A stretch of 64,000 nucleotides of DNA from Pirellula sp. SH-Sr6A (lineage in GTDB: Bacteria > Planctomycetota > Planctomycetia > Pirellulales > Pirellulaceae), in NCBI RefSeq assembly GCF_001610875.1, contig NZ_CP011272.1:372001-436000 (forward strand). The letters are read 5' to 3'. Under the pieces are notes generated by a model that was given only the letters and a program-made list of their open reading frames with translations, was not told where the DNA came from and searched no databases. The position numbers were made by a program, and so were the translations under genes. Positions 39,613 to 48,755 of this stretch are shown in pieces; the stretch's first letter is position 1; each line of letters starts with the position of its first letter.

Positions 39613-41160
39613 TTAGGTGGCAGTTCGTAGTTTGCTGCGCCAATACCCGTAGCCGAAGTAAATCGCGAGCCCAGCCAACAGCCATAGCACCAGCCGCAGC
39701 CAGTTCTCGCCTGGCAGGGAAAGCATCAACAACACACATAGAAAGATTCCCATTCCTGGAAACCAGGGTGAGAATGGACATCGGAAAGGTCGGGGTCGAT
39801 GGGGGTCGGTGACTCGCAATACCAACACAGACCCGCACACGAGTGCGAAGGCGAACAGGGTGCCGATACTGGTCAAGTCGGCCAGGATGTTGAGGGGCAA
39901 AAGACTGGCGGCCGCCGCGACCATCAATCCCGTCAGCATGGTTGACTTGTAGGGAGTGCGGAAGGTCGGGTGAATCGCGCCAAAAAATCCATGAGGCAAC
40001 AGTCCGTCGCGTGCCATCGCCAAAAAGATTCGCGGTTGTCCCATCATCATCACGAGGAGTACCGAAGTGATTCCTGCGATCGCCCCGACGGTTACGATGA
40101 ATTGAGCCGATTCGAAACCGACTTGCTCAAAGGCCGTCGCGACGGGTGCGTCTTTGTCGATTTGTCTGTAGGGAACCATGCCCGTCAACACACCAGAGAC
40201 GAGTACATAAAGCAGGGTACAGATCACCAGCGACCCGATAATCCCAATCGGCAAATCTCGTTTTGGGTTTTTGGCCTCCTCGGCCTGAGTCGAAACCGCA
40301 TCGAAACCGAGATAGGCGAAGATCACACCAGCGGCTCCAGCGAGCATTCCTTTGTCTGACCAACCAAAGATGGGGGAGCCGAAAAATGTAACTCCGCCGT
40401 AGCCGTAGGGGGCGAAGTCGTCGGTCCAATTCGAGATCTTGACGTATCGCATACCGGCGATGATGACGAAAAGCACAACGGCAACCTTGACCACCACCAT
40501 GATCCCGTTAGTGAACGCGCTTTCCTTCACACCCCGCACCAGGATGAAGGTGATGATCGCTGTAATCAACACGGCGGGCAAATCGAAGAAATAGCCAGTC
40601 GTGAAAAACGTGTCGGCAGCGACCGTAATCGAATCGCCTGTGGCCCTTATTTTGGTCACGGTTTCATCGGCCGGATTGAAATCGAAGGGTGCATCGGTAA
40701 AGCGATGGAGTGCCGAGCCAGGCCCGAACACGTTGATGCCCAATTGGTCTAATAGCTTCTGAAAGTATTTGGACCAACCATGTGCCACCGTCGAGGAAGC
40801 GACCGCATACTCGAGGATCAAATCCCATCCGATGATCCAAGCCATCAACTCCCCGAGCGTCGCGTACGCGTAGTTGTAAGCAGAGCCGGCGACCGGAGCC
40901 ATGGAAGCAAACTCGGCGTAGCAAAGGGCAGCGAAAACGCATGCGAGACCCGCGACGACAAACGAAAGCATGATCGCCGGACCTGCTTGATCCGAGGCGG
41001 CCTTTCCAACCAGAACAAAGATCCCCGTTCCGATGATGGCACCCACGCCGAGGGAGGTCAAAGCGACCGGTCCCAGGGTACGTTTTAAGCTTTCTCCCCG
41101 TTCCATTTCGCTGACCATTGCGTCCAACGACTTTTTCCGAAAAAGCTGACTGTTTGACAT
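39613..41160 (-). CDS. APC-family amino acid permease
   Basis: A 515-residue transporter with about twelve to fourteen hydrophobic helices. TM1 carries LTSLGVGAIIGTGIFVLVGKAA, with the GxGxG unwound binding segment of the APC family. Further motifs (YAEFASMAPVAGSAYNYAYATLGELMAWIIGWDLILEY) match the cationic amino-acid transporter (CAT/YfnA) group. The start at 41160 gives a normal length; an upstream start at 41184 adds 8 residues. Probable substrates are amino acids such as Arg or Lys; not proven. Confidence 0.94.
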   Translation of the reverse strand: MSNSQLFRKKSLDAMVSEMERGESLKRTLGPVALTSLGVGAIIGTGIFVLVGKAASDQAGPAIMLSFVVAGLACVFAALCYAEFASMAPVAGSAYNYAYATLGELMAWIIGWDLILEYAVASSTVAHGWSKYFQKLLDQLGINVFGPGSALHRFTDAPFDFNPADETVTKIRATGDSITVAADTFFTTGYFFDLPAVLITAIITFILVRGVKESAFTNGIMVVVKVAVVLFVIIAGMRYVKISNWTDDFAPYGYGGVTFFGSPIFGWSDKGMLAGAAGVIFAYLGFDAVSTQAEEAKNPKRDLPIGIIGSLVICTLLYVLVSGVLTGMVPYRQIDKDAPVATAFEQVGFESAQFIVTVGAIAGITSVLLVMMMGQPRIFLAMARDGLLPHGFFGAIHPTFRTPYKSTMLTGLMVAAAASLLPLNILADLTSIGTLFAFALVCGSVLVLRVTDPHRPRPFRCPFSPWFPGMGIFLCVLLMLSLPGENWLRLVLWLLAGLAIYFGYGYWRSKLRTAT

Positions 41161-41388
41161 TAGGGATCTGGCTCCAAAAGACAAATTTGATCTATCATAC
41201 GGGCCCTAGGATCTTAGCAAGAACCCGAAAAGCTAGGAGTCCGCTCTTGACCGTTTTTTGGGTTTTTGCAGCCTTGCATTCTCTCCCCGGCCCGTCCTAT
41301 GGCGCCTTGATGCTCGGCCTACCCACGTGATGGTCAGAGCTTGGCGTGGAATCCGTCTTAACGATGCTTTCGGAGGTATCTTTCCAGA

Positions 41389-42861
41389 ATGAATTTGGCG
41401 TTACTGATTCTCGTGATTCTCTATCTGGTGGGCACATTGCTCATCGGAGCTTGGGCGGGCTCTCGCGTTAAAAACACCTCCGACTTCGCAGTCGCTGGGC
41501 ATTCGCTCCCACTCTACATGGTGATCACGACCAGTTTTGCGACTTGGTTTGGAGCCGAGACCGTTATGGGAATCCCTGCCAAATTCACCGAAGGTGGACT
41601 GCGAGAGGTCGTCGAAGATCCCTTCGGTGCATCGATGTGTCTCGTTCTCGTCGGACTTTTTTTCGCCCAGCGTCTCTACAAGATGAATCTGCTGACGATC
41701 GGTGACTTTTATCGCAACCGCTATGGGGTCCTCATCGAGATCCTCTCTTCGATCTTGATTATTTTGAGCTATCTCGGATGGGTCGCCGCTCAGATTACTG
41801 CACTGGGATTGGTCTTCACGATCTTGTCAGGTGGAGCAATCTCCCTTCCGGTCGGCATGGTAGTTGGCACGGTGCTAGTCCTTGTTTACGTCATGATGGG
41901 TGGGATGTTGGCGGTCGCCTACACCGACTTCATCCAGATGATCGTGCTGGTGATCGGCCTTTCTTATATCGCTTGGTACTCGGCCGGTTTGGCTGGCGGA
42001 GCGGACAAGGTTTTTGCATTAGCGAGCGAAAAGGATTGGTTCCGCATCCTCCCCGAATCGAACTTCCACGCTTGGCTCTTCTTTATAGGCTCGGCGATCA
42101 CCATGATGCTCGGATCGATCCCGCAGCAGGATGTTTTCCAACGCGTCATGTCGGCAAACGACGGCAAGACGGCTCGCAACGGCGCTGTCATTGGAGGGGT
42201 CTGCTATCTCCTTTTCGCGTTCGTTCCGATGTTCATTGTGACTTCATCGCTTTTGATCATGCCGGAGAAAGCCAGCGAGCTGCTCGAATCGGACTCGCAA
42301 AAGGTCCTACCAACACTCATTCTTGAGAAGATGCCGTTCTTCGCGCAAGTCCTCTTTTTTGGGGCGCTCGTCTCGGCGATCAAGTCGTGTTCATCAGCAA
42401 CGTTGCTCGCTCCCTCGACGAGCTTCGTGGAAAACATCTTGCGGCACATCTATCCGAAACTGGATGACAAACACATCTTGCTCGCGATGCGTATCTCGAT
42501 CTTTGTTTTCACCAGCTTGGTACTAACCTACGCGATCTTGATGCAAGGCACGTCGATTTATGAGCATGTTTCCAGCGCCTACCAGATCACCTTGGCCGGT
42601 GCCTTTGTTCCTTTGGCGTTTGGGGTATATTGGCGGCGGGCTACGACACAGGGAGCCCTCCTCGCGATTCTCTTTGGCGTCACGGCATGGGGTATCTTGA
42701 CCTTCGTTCATGGTATGGAGGATGTATTCCCAAGCTCCCTAGGCGGGTTGCTCGCCAGCGTGACTGGGATGCTCGTCGGCTCTCTCATGCCTCAGTTCAT
42801 GCGATCCAAGCACACGACCGAAAGGGAGTCGTACCCTGTCCACCCCGACCAAATTGGGTAA
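41389..42861 (+). CDS. Sodium:solute symporter family protein
   Basis: The 490 residues contain about twelve to thirteen TM helices with SSS features: SRVKNTSDFAVAGHSLP after TM1, TTSFATWFGAETVMGIPAKFTEGG around TM2, AVAYTDFIQMIVLVIG in mid-protein, and the GSIPQQDVFQRVMSA loop. SSS transporters take up proline, sugars, pantothenate or similar coupled to Na+; the substrate is unclear. GGAGG precedes the ATG by 12 bases, and a clear intrinsic terminator follows. Confidence 0.94.
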   Translation: MNLALLILVILYLVGTLLIGAWAGSRVKNTSDFAVAGHSLPLYMVITTSFATWFGAETVMGIPAKFTEGGLREVVEDPFGASMCLVLVGLFFAQRLYKMNLLTIGDFYRNRYGVLIEILSSILIILSYLGWVAAQITALGLVFTILSGGAISLPVGMVVGTVLVLVYVMMGGMLAVAYTDFIQMIVLVIGLSYIAWYSAGLAGGADKVFALASEKDWFRILPESNFHAWLFFIGSAITMMLGSIPQQDVFQRVMSANDGKTARNGAVIGGVCYLLFAFVPMFIVTSSLLIMPEKASELLESDSQKVLPTLILEKMPFFAQVLFFGALVSAIKSCSSATLLAPSTSFVENILRHIYPKLDDKHILLAMRISIFVFTSLVLTYAILMQGTSIYEHVSSAYQITLAGAFVPLAFGVYWRRATTQGALLAILFGVTAWGILTFVHGMEDVFPSSLGGLLASVTGMLVGSLMPQFMRSKHTTERESYPVHPDQIG

Positions 42862-42913
42862 ATGGGAGTCGCAATCGATCGTGGATGATTCGACGATTCG
42901 GAAGAGAAGGGAT

Positions 42914-42947
42914 GAGGCTGACTTCCTCGGTGGAATCAGCCTCTTTT
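42914..42947 (+). terminator. Rho-independent terminator after the symporter gene
   Basis: GAGGCTGA pairs perfectly with TCAGCCTC, and inside it TTCC pairs with GGAA around a TCGGT loop, followed at once by CTTTTAG. This is a strong stem with a T-run, about 50 bases after the symporter stop. Confidence 0.85.
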
Positions 42948-43075
42948 AGAAGACTGTCTCTTTTAGAAAACTGCCTTTTCTAGAAGACAGGAAAAACGGT
43001 CGAGGGCGACCGCTAGACAGGGCGATCGCCAGATACAGGGCGACCGCTTGTCCGGCGATCACTAGACGGGCGGCC
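42941..43075. repeat. Short degenerate direct repeats in an intergenic region
   Basis: Three diverged copies of a CTTTTAGAAGACTG-like unit follow the terminator, then several copies of GGCGACCGC or GGCGATCGC with CTAGACAGG-type spacers. The meaning is unknown; they lie in a 247-base gap between the symporter and the coiled-coil gene, and I see no gene in it. Confidence 0.5.
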
Positions 43076-43108
43076 ATAAAAATGGGGATACGGTGCTGGC
43101 GGGTGGAG

Positions 43109-43591
43109 TTAGCCGCCGAGATGCCCGAGAACTTGAAGGATCCCGTTCAAGTGAGCCATGCGGGGGCCGTAGCGATCTAGAAAATCGTTGAAGGCGTATT
43201 CGCTTTCGGCCAAGTTCTCTTTTTGATCCTCGACCTCGTCAGCCAACGTCTGCAAAAAATCGATCTGAACCTGCGACAAGGATTCCAGTGCATTCTTGCA
43301 GGAACGAACCAATTTGGGATGCGAGTTACGCCATTGGGTGATCTCGGATTGCCTTTGCTGATTCGCCTGATTGCTAGCCTGAAGCACCTGTTTGTTGATC
43401 TGCAGCAGCTGTTCCAAAAGAACATTTTGACGATTCTGCATCTCGATCAATTGACGGGTCAACCCGATCAAGGCCGAACCGACATCGCTCCCCTTCGGTG
43501 CTGGTGGCGTCGCGGCGGGTGCATTGGCTGCCTCGGCCGCGGTCACATCAATGCTGAAAACGGGAGCAAAAGGGGTCGGTTCATTCGCCAT
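43109..43591 (-). CDS. Coiled-coil protein of unknown function
   Basis: Not recognised by function. The 160 residues have an Ala/Pro-rich N-terminal 35, then a Gln-rich heptad region (LTRQLIEMQNRQNVLLEQLLQINKQVL) predicted as coiled coil, and a Ser/Glu-rich helical C-terminal half (NALESLSQVQIDFLQTL). No signal peptide or TM segment. It is divergent from the unknown gene that precedes the SNF2 helicase. Confidence 0.78.
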   Translation of the reverse strand: MANEPTPFAPVFSIDVTAAEAANAPAATPPAPKGSDVGSALIGLTRQLIEMQNRQNVLLEQLLQINKQVLQASNQANQQRQSEITQWRNSHPKLVRSCKNALESLSQVQIDFLQTLADEVEDQKENLAESEYAFNDFLDRYGPRMAHLNGILQVLGHLGG

Positions 43592-43847
43592 GGTTCAACT
43601 CAATGGTCTCGAGAGTTCTTTAGCCAATCCCACCCAAACGGGCTGGAATTTCTGCTGATCCGAGCTCCCAGTATAGCTATCAACCCTCCGCTTCGTCGAG
43701 CATTTAGTCTCATGATTCATGAGTTTGACGATTGCGCGGACTTTGAGGATTAGTTCAGTTATTCCGAGAAGTCGGATCGGACTGTATGTGCTACTAAAGT
43801 CAGGTCGAAGGAACCATTCTACGACCCTTCGGCTCGTTGTCTCCTCG
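43592..43847. other. Divergent intergenic region
   Basis: About 250 bases between the coiled-coil gene (minus) and the unknown gene upstream of the SNF2 helicase (plus). Promoters for both must lie here. I see no strong hairpin or consensus box, and no gene of its own. Confidence 0.45.
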
Positions 43848-44420
43848 ATGAACCTCCGACGAAATCGCATGGAAGTTTCCAAACCCAACGGAATGGCGCT
43901 CGGATTCCTCACCGTCCGAAAACATACAGTCCACGGTTACTTCGGTGGCCTGCTGGTGCTGAACCACTTGGCTCGACCGCTGGAATTCCACTGCACGCTT
44001 CCGGTGATGACCACCCGGGCTCAGCAGATTCTCTACGGTGCGACGTTGGACGAATTCGTGTGTGGCGAACAAATCGCCCGGGCTCTCGTCCTCAAGGCGA
44101 AAAGCGCTCCGTCTGTCCTCTTTACGGACACTCCTGCTTCGCTGTCGTTGAGGCATATTCATCCACTTCCGATTGCGGCCATCGAGGGTAGTTGGAACCG
44201 TGGATCGTCTACCTTCACCCAGCCCCACTTGGATCGATCGGACTTGCAGGTTGCCGAACTGGGGAGCTTGAAACTGCTGGTCTTGCCTGAATACCGCAAA
44301 GATCTGGAATCCTTCGACAACATCTTTCGATCGCACGAACCCAACATCGATCTGATCGAACCTTTTGGACGGATTGAAGAAGCGCTCCGTGAAGCGCATC
44401 CAGCGACTAAAGCAGCTTAA
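43848..44420 (+). CDS. Unknown protein, upstream partner of an SNF2 helicase gene
   Basis: I do not recognise this protein. From the ATG at 43848 it has 190 residues; ATG 43869 is an alternative. It is globular, with alternating beta and alpha character (ALGFLTVRKHTVHGYFGGLL, LGSLKLLVLPEYRKDLESF), no TM segment and no signal peptide. It ends 3 bases before the helicase start, so the two are cotranscribed. Start choice is uncertain because no ribosome-binding site is obvious. Confidence 0.65.
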   Translation: MNLRRNRMEVSKPNGMALGFLTVRKHTVHGYFGGLLVLNHLARPLEFHCTLPVMTTRAQQILYGATLDEFVCGEQIARALVLKAKSAPSVLFTDTPASLSLRHIHPLPIAAIEGSWNRGSSTFTQPHLDRSDLQVAELGSLKLLVLPEYRKDLESFDNIFRSHEPNIDLIEPFGRIEEALREAHPATKAA

Positions 44421-44423
44421 TCC

Positions 44424-46247
44424 ATGGGGACTACCGCCGATATGGACGCGAATTCCAAGGATCAGGCCAGTGTTGAGCTCTGCGAGTCTTGGTCGCTGGG
44501 TTTCGATCAAGTAGATGCCAGTACTTACATGCCCTTTGGGGCAACCATCGAGTTTGACTCGGCGGTTGAGGTAACGACCAGCGCGGCGCTGGAGGGTTTT
44601 CAAAATTGGAAATCGATCCAGGCGCTCCCCATCCAGCTCGGACAGAGTCTTCCGAAGACGATCGGATTCGCGTTCCCGGAGATGCCGAACTGGAATAAGC
44701 CTGACGAAAAGAAGGAGGCACCTAAGGAGAAGGTATCCAACGGGCCAACCAAGCCTCCCGATCAGGTATCCCAAGAACCAGGTCAACCACATAAGATCAC
44801 CCGTATGCGGCCGCCTGGCGATTTGGTTCGATTGGAAGATCGCCTTTACTACGTCCTGCAGCCGCCCCTCGAAACAATCGTTCAATCGGCGAAGCTCACG
44901 TTCCCTTTCCAACCGTTCCCCTACCAAATGGAGGGAATCGCGTTCCTTTTCCCCCGCGCGGCCGCGATCCTCGCTGACGAAATGGGCTTGGGGAAAACAA
45001 TGCAGGCCATCACGACCATTCGCATGCTGCTCCTTTCCAACGAGCTAAGCAATGTCTTGCTCATATGCCCCAAACCGCTGGTGACCAATTGGGTGCGCGA
45101 GTTTCGTCAATGGGCTCCCGAGATCCCCGTCGCCGTATTGGAAGGGGACTCGCATAAACGGCAATGGATCTGGAATAACCCGCAAGCGCCGGTCAAGATC
45201 GCGAACTACGAGCTGATGATGCGCGATCGCGATTTGATCGATAGCGGTTCTCTCCAATTCGATCTTGTTGTTCTCGACGAAGCCCAGCGTATCAAGAACC
45301 GAAATAGCACGACGAGCGAGATCGTGCGGTCGATTCCACGTTCTCGATCTTGGGCACTCACTGGGACACCGATCGAGAACTCCATCGAAGATCTCGTCAG
45401 CATCTTCGAGTTTCTCTCGCCCGGATATCTAAATGACGACATGCATCTCAAATCGATGGGTAAGGCAACGCGTGACTATGTGTTGCGCCGCACCAAAGAC
45501 AAAGTGCTCACCGATATGCCTCCCAAGCTGTTTCGGGCAGCAGATCTTGACCTTACTCTCGAGCAACGAGCCAGCTACAAGAGCGCCGAGGAGGAAGGGA
45601 TCATTCAGCTCAACGAAATGGGCGATTCGCTTACCATCCAGCATGTGTTCGAGCTCGTACTGCGGTTGAAGCAGATCTGCAACTTCGACCCTGCTACCGG
45701 TGCGTCGGCGAAGCTGGAGAGGCTCGAAGCCGACTTGGAAGAAGTCGGGGCGAGTGGACAGAAGGCGATTATCTTCAGCCAGTGGGTCGAAACGCTCGAC
45801 GTGCTGGCAGAGAAGCTAGCCAAATACAATCCGCTGCAATACCACGGCCGCATTGCATCGCATAAGCGCGATGGAGTGATCGATCGATTCAAAAATGATC
45901 CTAGCTGCCAAGTCATCTTGATGAGTTATGGCGCCGGGGCGGTCGGTCTGAACTTGCAGTTCTGCCACTATGTCTTTTTATTTGATCGATGGTGGAATCC
46001 GGCAGTGGAGGATCAAGCGATCAATCGAGCGCACCGATTAGGGGTGAAGCAACCCGTTACGGTCACGCGAATGATGTCGGTCGATACCATCGAGCAACGC
46101 ATTCACGATGTGCTCGAAGAAAAGCGACAATTGTTCCAGTCCCTTTTTGCCGAGACCGGTACGCCAGGAAATCTTGGATTGAGTCAAAAAGAGATATTCG
46201 GTCTTTTTGGACTCTCATTGCCAAAGCTTCAAACGAAGGCCGCCTAA
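44424..46247 (+). CDS. SNF2-family DNA-dependent ATPase
   Basis: The 607 residues split into an N-terminal ~165-residue region of unknown role, then a two-lobe SNF2 motor. Motifs: ADEMGLGKTMQAI (Walker A), LICPKPLVTNWVREF (Ia), VVLDEAQRIKN (II), ALTGTPIENSIEDL (III), YHGRIASHKRDGVIDRF, LMSYGAGAVGLNLQF (V), and DQAINRAHRLGVKQPVTV (VI). It is shorter than RapA. These enzymes translocate along or remodel DNA-protein complexes; some act in phage defence. Here the role is unknown. The partner gene is 3 bases upstream. Confidence 0.93.
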   Translation: MGTTADMDANSKDQASVELCESWSLGFDQVDASTYMPFGATIEFDSAVEVTTSAALEGFQNWKSIQALPIQLGQSLPKTIGFAFPEMPNWNKPDEKKEAPKEKVSNGPTKPPDQVSQEPGQPHKITRMRPPGDLVRLEDRLYYVLQPPLETIVQSAKLTFPFQPFPYQMEGIAFLFPRAAAILADEMGLGKTMQAITTIRMLLLSNELSNVLLICPKPLVTNWVREFRQWAPEIPVAVLEGDSHKRQWIWNNPQAPVKIANYELMMRDRDLIDSGSLQFDLVVLDEAQRIKNRNSTTSEIVRSIPRSRSWALTGTPIENSIEDLVSIFEFLSPGYLNDDMHLKSMGKATRDYVLRRTKDKVLTDMPPKLFRAADLDLTLEQRASYKSAEEEGIIQLNEMGDSLTIQHVFELVLRLKQICNFDPATGASAKLERLEADLEEVGASGQKAIIFSQWVETLDVLAEKLAKYNPLQYHGRIASHKRDGVIDRFKNDPSCQVILMSYGAGAVGLNLQFCHYVFLFDRWWNPAVEDQAINRAHRLGVKQPVTVTRMMSVDTIEQRIHDVLEEKRQLFQSLFAETGTPGNLGLSQKEIFGLFGLSLPKLQTKAA

Positions 46248-46275
46248 ATCCGTTGCCTCTCGCCTCATCGGAGGA

Positions 46276-47076
46276 CTAGCGGGTGGCGATAAGCCCAGCC
46301 ATGTAAGCGCCTTTGAAGCCCGAATCGATATTCACCACAGCGATATTGGACGCACACGCATTGAGCATACTGAGCAGTGCGGAGAGCCCTGCAAAGTTGG
46401 CGCCATAGCCAACGCTGGTTGGGACCGCGATGACGGGACAACTGACATATCCGCCGAGCACACTGGGCAACGCTCCTTCCATCCCTGCCACACACACAAT
46501 CGCAGACATGGTTTGCAATTCAGGGATTTGAGCCAAGAGGCGATAGGGCCCCGCCACTCCGACATCTTGAACCAGTTTGGAAGGGACTCCCATCCAAGCC
46601 AATGTTTCGATCGCTTCTAAAGCGACAGGCTCGTCCGTCGTTCCCGCGCTGACGACAGCGACTTTCCCCACGCCGCTCTTGCACTCCAGGGCATCGGGGC
46701 TTGGCGGGGTTAACTCCCGTCCAACTCGAAACGTACCAGCTCGATGATTCCAGCGGTGCCATGGAAAAAGCTCGCTCAAGCTTCGGACCTGTTCCGGGAT
46801 GACTCGTGTCACCAGCACTTCAGGAGGATTTGCGCCTCCGTGCGATTCGAGCAAACGAGTTACGGCAGTCTGAATGGCTTCGACCGATTTGCCCGCCCCA
46901 TAGACGACTTCAGGAAATCCGCATCTTCGTTGACGGTCTCGATCGATCATGACGGAGCCATCGCTTGGGATCGAAGCATGGAGCACGCGTTGCCCCAACT
47001 CAAACGGGCTCAATTCGCCTCGTTCGTATTGTCGAATCCAATCGGAGATAGCTTCGGAATTGTTGTGGGATGCCAT
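46276..47076 (-). CDS. larB: LarB, nickel-pincer cofactor biosynthesis carboxylase/hydrolase
   Basis: LarB carboxylates and hydrolyses nicotinic acid adenine dinucleotide in synthesis of the nickel-pincer nucleotide cofactor. It is a PurE-like fold. Typical motifs are present: GFPEVVYGAGKS, VVSAGTTDEPVALEAIETLA, VGVAGPYRLL, VCVAGMEGALPSVLGG and VPTSVGYGANFAGLSALLSMLNAC. The 266 residues fit the family. larC and larE are not in this window. It starts 9 bases after the pyroglutamyl peptidase gene, in one likely transcript. Confidence 0.94.
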   Translation of the reverse strand: MASHNNSEAISDWIRQYERGELSPFELGQRVLHASIPSDGSVMIDRDRQRRCGFPEVVYGAGKSVEAIQTAVTRLLESHGGANPPEVLVTRVIPEQVRSLSELFPWHRWNHRAGTFRVGRELTPPSPDALECKSGVGKVAVVSAGTTDEPVALEAIETLAWMGVPSKLVQDVGVAGPYRLLAQIPELQTMSAIVCVAGMEGALPSVLGGYVSCPVIAVPTSVGYGANFAGLSALLSMLNACASNIAVVNIDSGFKGAYMAGLIATR

Positions 47077-47085
47077 CGCACTCGT

Positions 47086-47703
47086 CTAAGCAAACTGGGG
47101 TTCGTAGTCGTGCGAGTTTATAAGATCGACGACGAGTCCGATAGCCTCAGCCGCTTGCTCTCGCGGCATGGAAGGAAACTCACGGTGCGAACGAAGCACT
47201 TGCTCGGGCGTGAGAGGGATGTGCATGAAACCGACTGGGCGTCGAAGCTGATGGTGGGAGTACCACAAATGACTTAGGTACATCACCGCGTTGCAGAGGT
47301 AGGTACCTGCGTGAAAGGAAATCGAACAGGGGATCCGATTTTGCAGCAATTCTCTTTTCCAAAGGTCCAAGGGAAAGTCGGTGCGAAAGGCGACTGGCCC
47401 TGCGGAGGTGATAGGCCCAAAAAACTCTCCTTGGGATTCCGTCATACCGGCCACGTTCAATGCAATCGCTTCCAGTTGGATTCGACTTGCCCCCGGCGAC
47501 TGGCCCAAATGGAGCACCGCGTCGAACCCCTTCGATAAGTCCTTGAACAATCGCTCCTGCAGCGAAGCGAGATCGACGGGGTATCTGCGGGTCGTTACCC
47601 CCTCCATCGCCCCTCGACTCTCCAAGAGGCAAATCAATGCCTCCCAGCTGGAATTTTGATCCCAGCTGTCGTAGGGTTCAAAGGCGGTGAGCAGGATTCG
47701 CAC
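47086..47703 (-). CDS. pcp: Pyroglutamyl-peptidase I (peptidase family C15)
   Basis: Family C15 enzymes remove N-terminal pyroglutamate from peptides. The 205 residues begin RILLTAFEPYDSWDQNSSWEAL (the family's FGPFG-type start). HLGQSPGASRIQLEAIALNVA holds the catalytic Glu region, FHAGTYLCNAVMYLSHL the nucleophile Cys, and GFMHIPLTPEQ the His. So the triad is complete. It precedes larB with a 9-base gap. Confidence 0.92.
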   Translation of the reverse strand: MRILLTAFEPYDSWDQNSSWEALICLLESRGAMEGVTTRRYPVDLASLQERLFKDLSKGFDAVLHLGQSPGASRIQLEAIALNVAGMTESQGEFFGPITSAGPVAFRTDFPLDLWKRELLQNRIPCSISFHAGTYLCNAVMYLSHLWYSHHQLRRPVGFMHIPLTPEQVLRSHREFPSMPREQAAEAIGLVVDLINSHDYEPQFA

Positions 47704-47894
47704 TTGGGCCTCATTTTTAAAAGGAAGATTGCCTATACGTTATACCCGTTTTAGGTCAAAAAATCGTCGAGACAGCCCCTGCAACCCGAACAACCCTGGA
47801 ATTGCCCACTTCGTTCAGATAAAGTGAGTGTCAGTCTGGATAACACGGTTTTTCAGCCTCCTACCTCCCATCTCCCTCCGAAAGCGTTTTCAGG
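47704..47894. promoter_or_regulatory. Divergent promoter region for pcp-larB and the LRR gene
   Basis: About 190 bases separate two divergent transcripts. TTTTTAAAAGG near 47711 and a GCCTATACGTTATACCCG segment near 47731 are A+T-rich against the surroundings, as expected for promoter DNA, but I cannot assign boxes with confidence. Confidence 0.35.
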
Positions 47895-48755
47895 ATGACT
47901 CGATCACTCGCCACGCAAGCAATCTCTGCCCTCGCGTACGCGGTCTATTCCCTCGCCCTAGTCGTGACGGCAACCCAGGGCCCGATCTCGCTCGCGCAGG
48001 ACATTTTTCCTGACAAAGCCTTGGAGGCCGCCGTTCGCTGGGAGGTTTTCGAAAAGCGCTACAACAACGAACCGATCAAGGCGGAGGATGTGAAAAACAT
48101 CTCCCAAGTCGTCGCGCGAGGCAAGGGAATCAAGAGCTTGGAAGGACTGCAACACTGCAAAGCCGTCATGAAGCTCGATCTTGCTAATAACGAGATTTCC
48201 GACTTGGCTCCGATCGCTGAACTGAAACAATTGCAATCGATAGACTTGTCCGGGAATCAAATCGAAAACATCGGTCCGATTGCCGGCCTCAAACAGTCCC
48301 AATACCTGCAAGTCTCCAAAAACAAAATCGCGGACTTGAGCCCCATCAAGGACCTTACGAACCTGAACTCCCTCTACCTCAACGACAATCAGATCAAATC
48401 GTTGGAACATGTCGCTGCACTGAAGAAATTGTGGACGCTTCAAGCAGCCGGAAACCCACTTGAAAACGCGGCAGCAATTGCAGAATTGCGGGGCTTGAAG
48501 ACGCTTAACCTCAATGGTTGTGGACTGAAGAAAGTTGAATTCCTCAAAGGCGTCAAAGAATTGAGCTTGCTCATGCTGGATAAAAACCCCATCGAATCGC
48601 TCGACCCACTTGTCGAGATCTGCGAGGCGGATACTGCCCGCCGTTTCGCTCCCTTTCTTCGGCTTTATCTCGATGCGAAAGTGGCAGGCGATTTGAATGC
48701 AGCCATCGATCAGCTCAAGAAAGTTGGAGTCCGTATCAATCCCGAGAAGCGATAA
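47895..48755 (+). CDS. Secreted leucine-rich-repeat protein (internalin-like SDS22 repeats)
   Basis: The 286 residues start with a signal peptide (AYAVYSLALVVTATQG). Residues ~75-250 contain about seven 22-residue LRRs of the LxxLxxLxLxxNxIxDLxPI kind (MKLDLANNEISDLAPIAELKQ, SIDLSGNQIENIGPIAGLKQ, SLYLNDNQIKSLEHV). Internalin-like LRRs mediate protein binding. A short helical tail follows. It is followed directly by the proline-rich gene (stop and ATG adjoin at 48755/48756), so the pair form one operon. Confidence 0.88.
   Translation: MTRSLATQAISALAYAVYSLALVVTATQGPISLAQDIFPDKALEAAVRWEVFEKRYNNEPIKAEDVKNISQVVARGKGIKSLEGLQHCKAVMKLDLANNEISDLAPIAELKQLQSIDLSGNQIENIGPIAGLKQSQYLQVSKNKIADLSPIKDLTNLNSLYLNDNQIKSLEHVAALKKLWTLQAAGNPLENAAAIAELRGLKTLNLNGCGLKKVEFLKGVKELSLLMLDKNPIESLDPLVEICEADTARRFAPFLRLYLDAKVAGDLNAAIDQLKKVGVRINPEKR

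Noticed and set aside
43800-44927. 375-codon minus-strand open frame across the gene upstream of SNF2
   Set aside because: It crosses the start of the SNF2 gene and its divergent promoter region, is Arg-rich without a domain, and has no ribosome-binding site.
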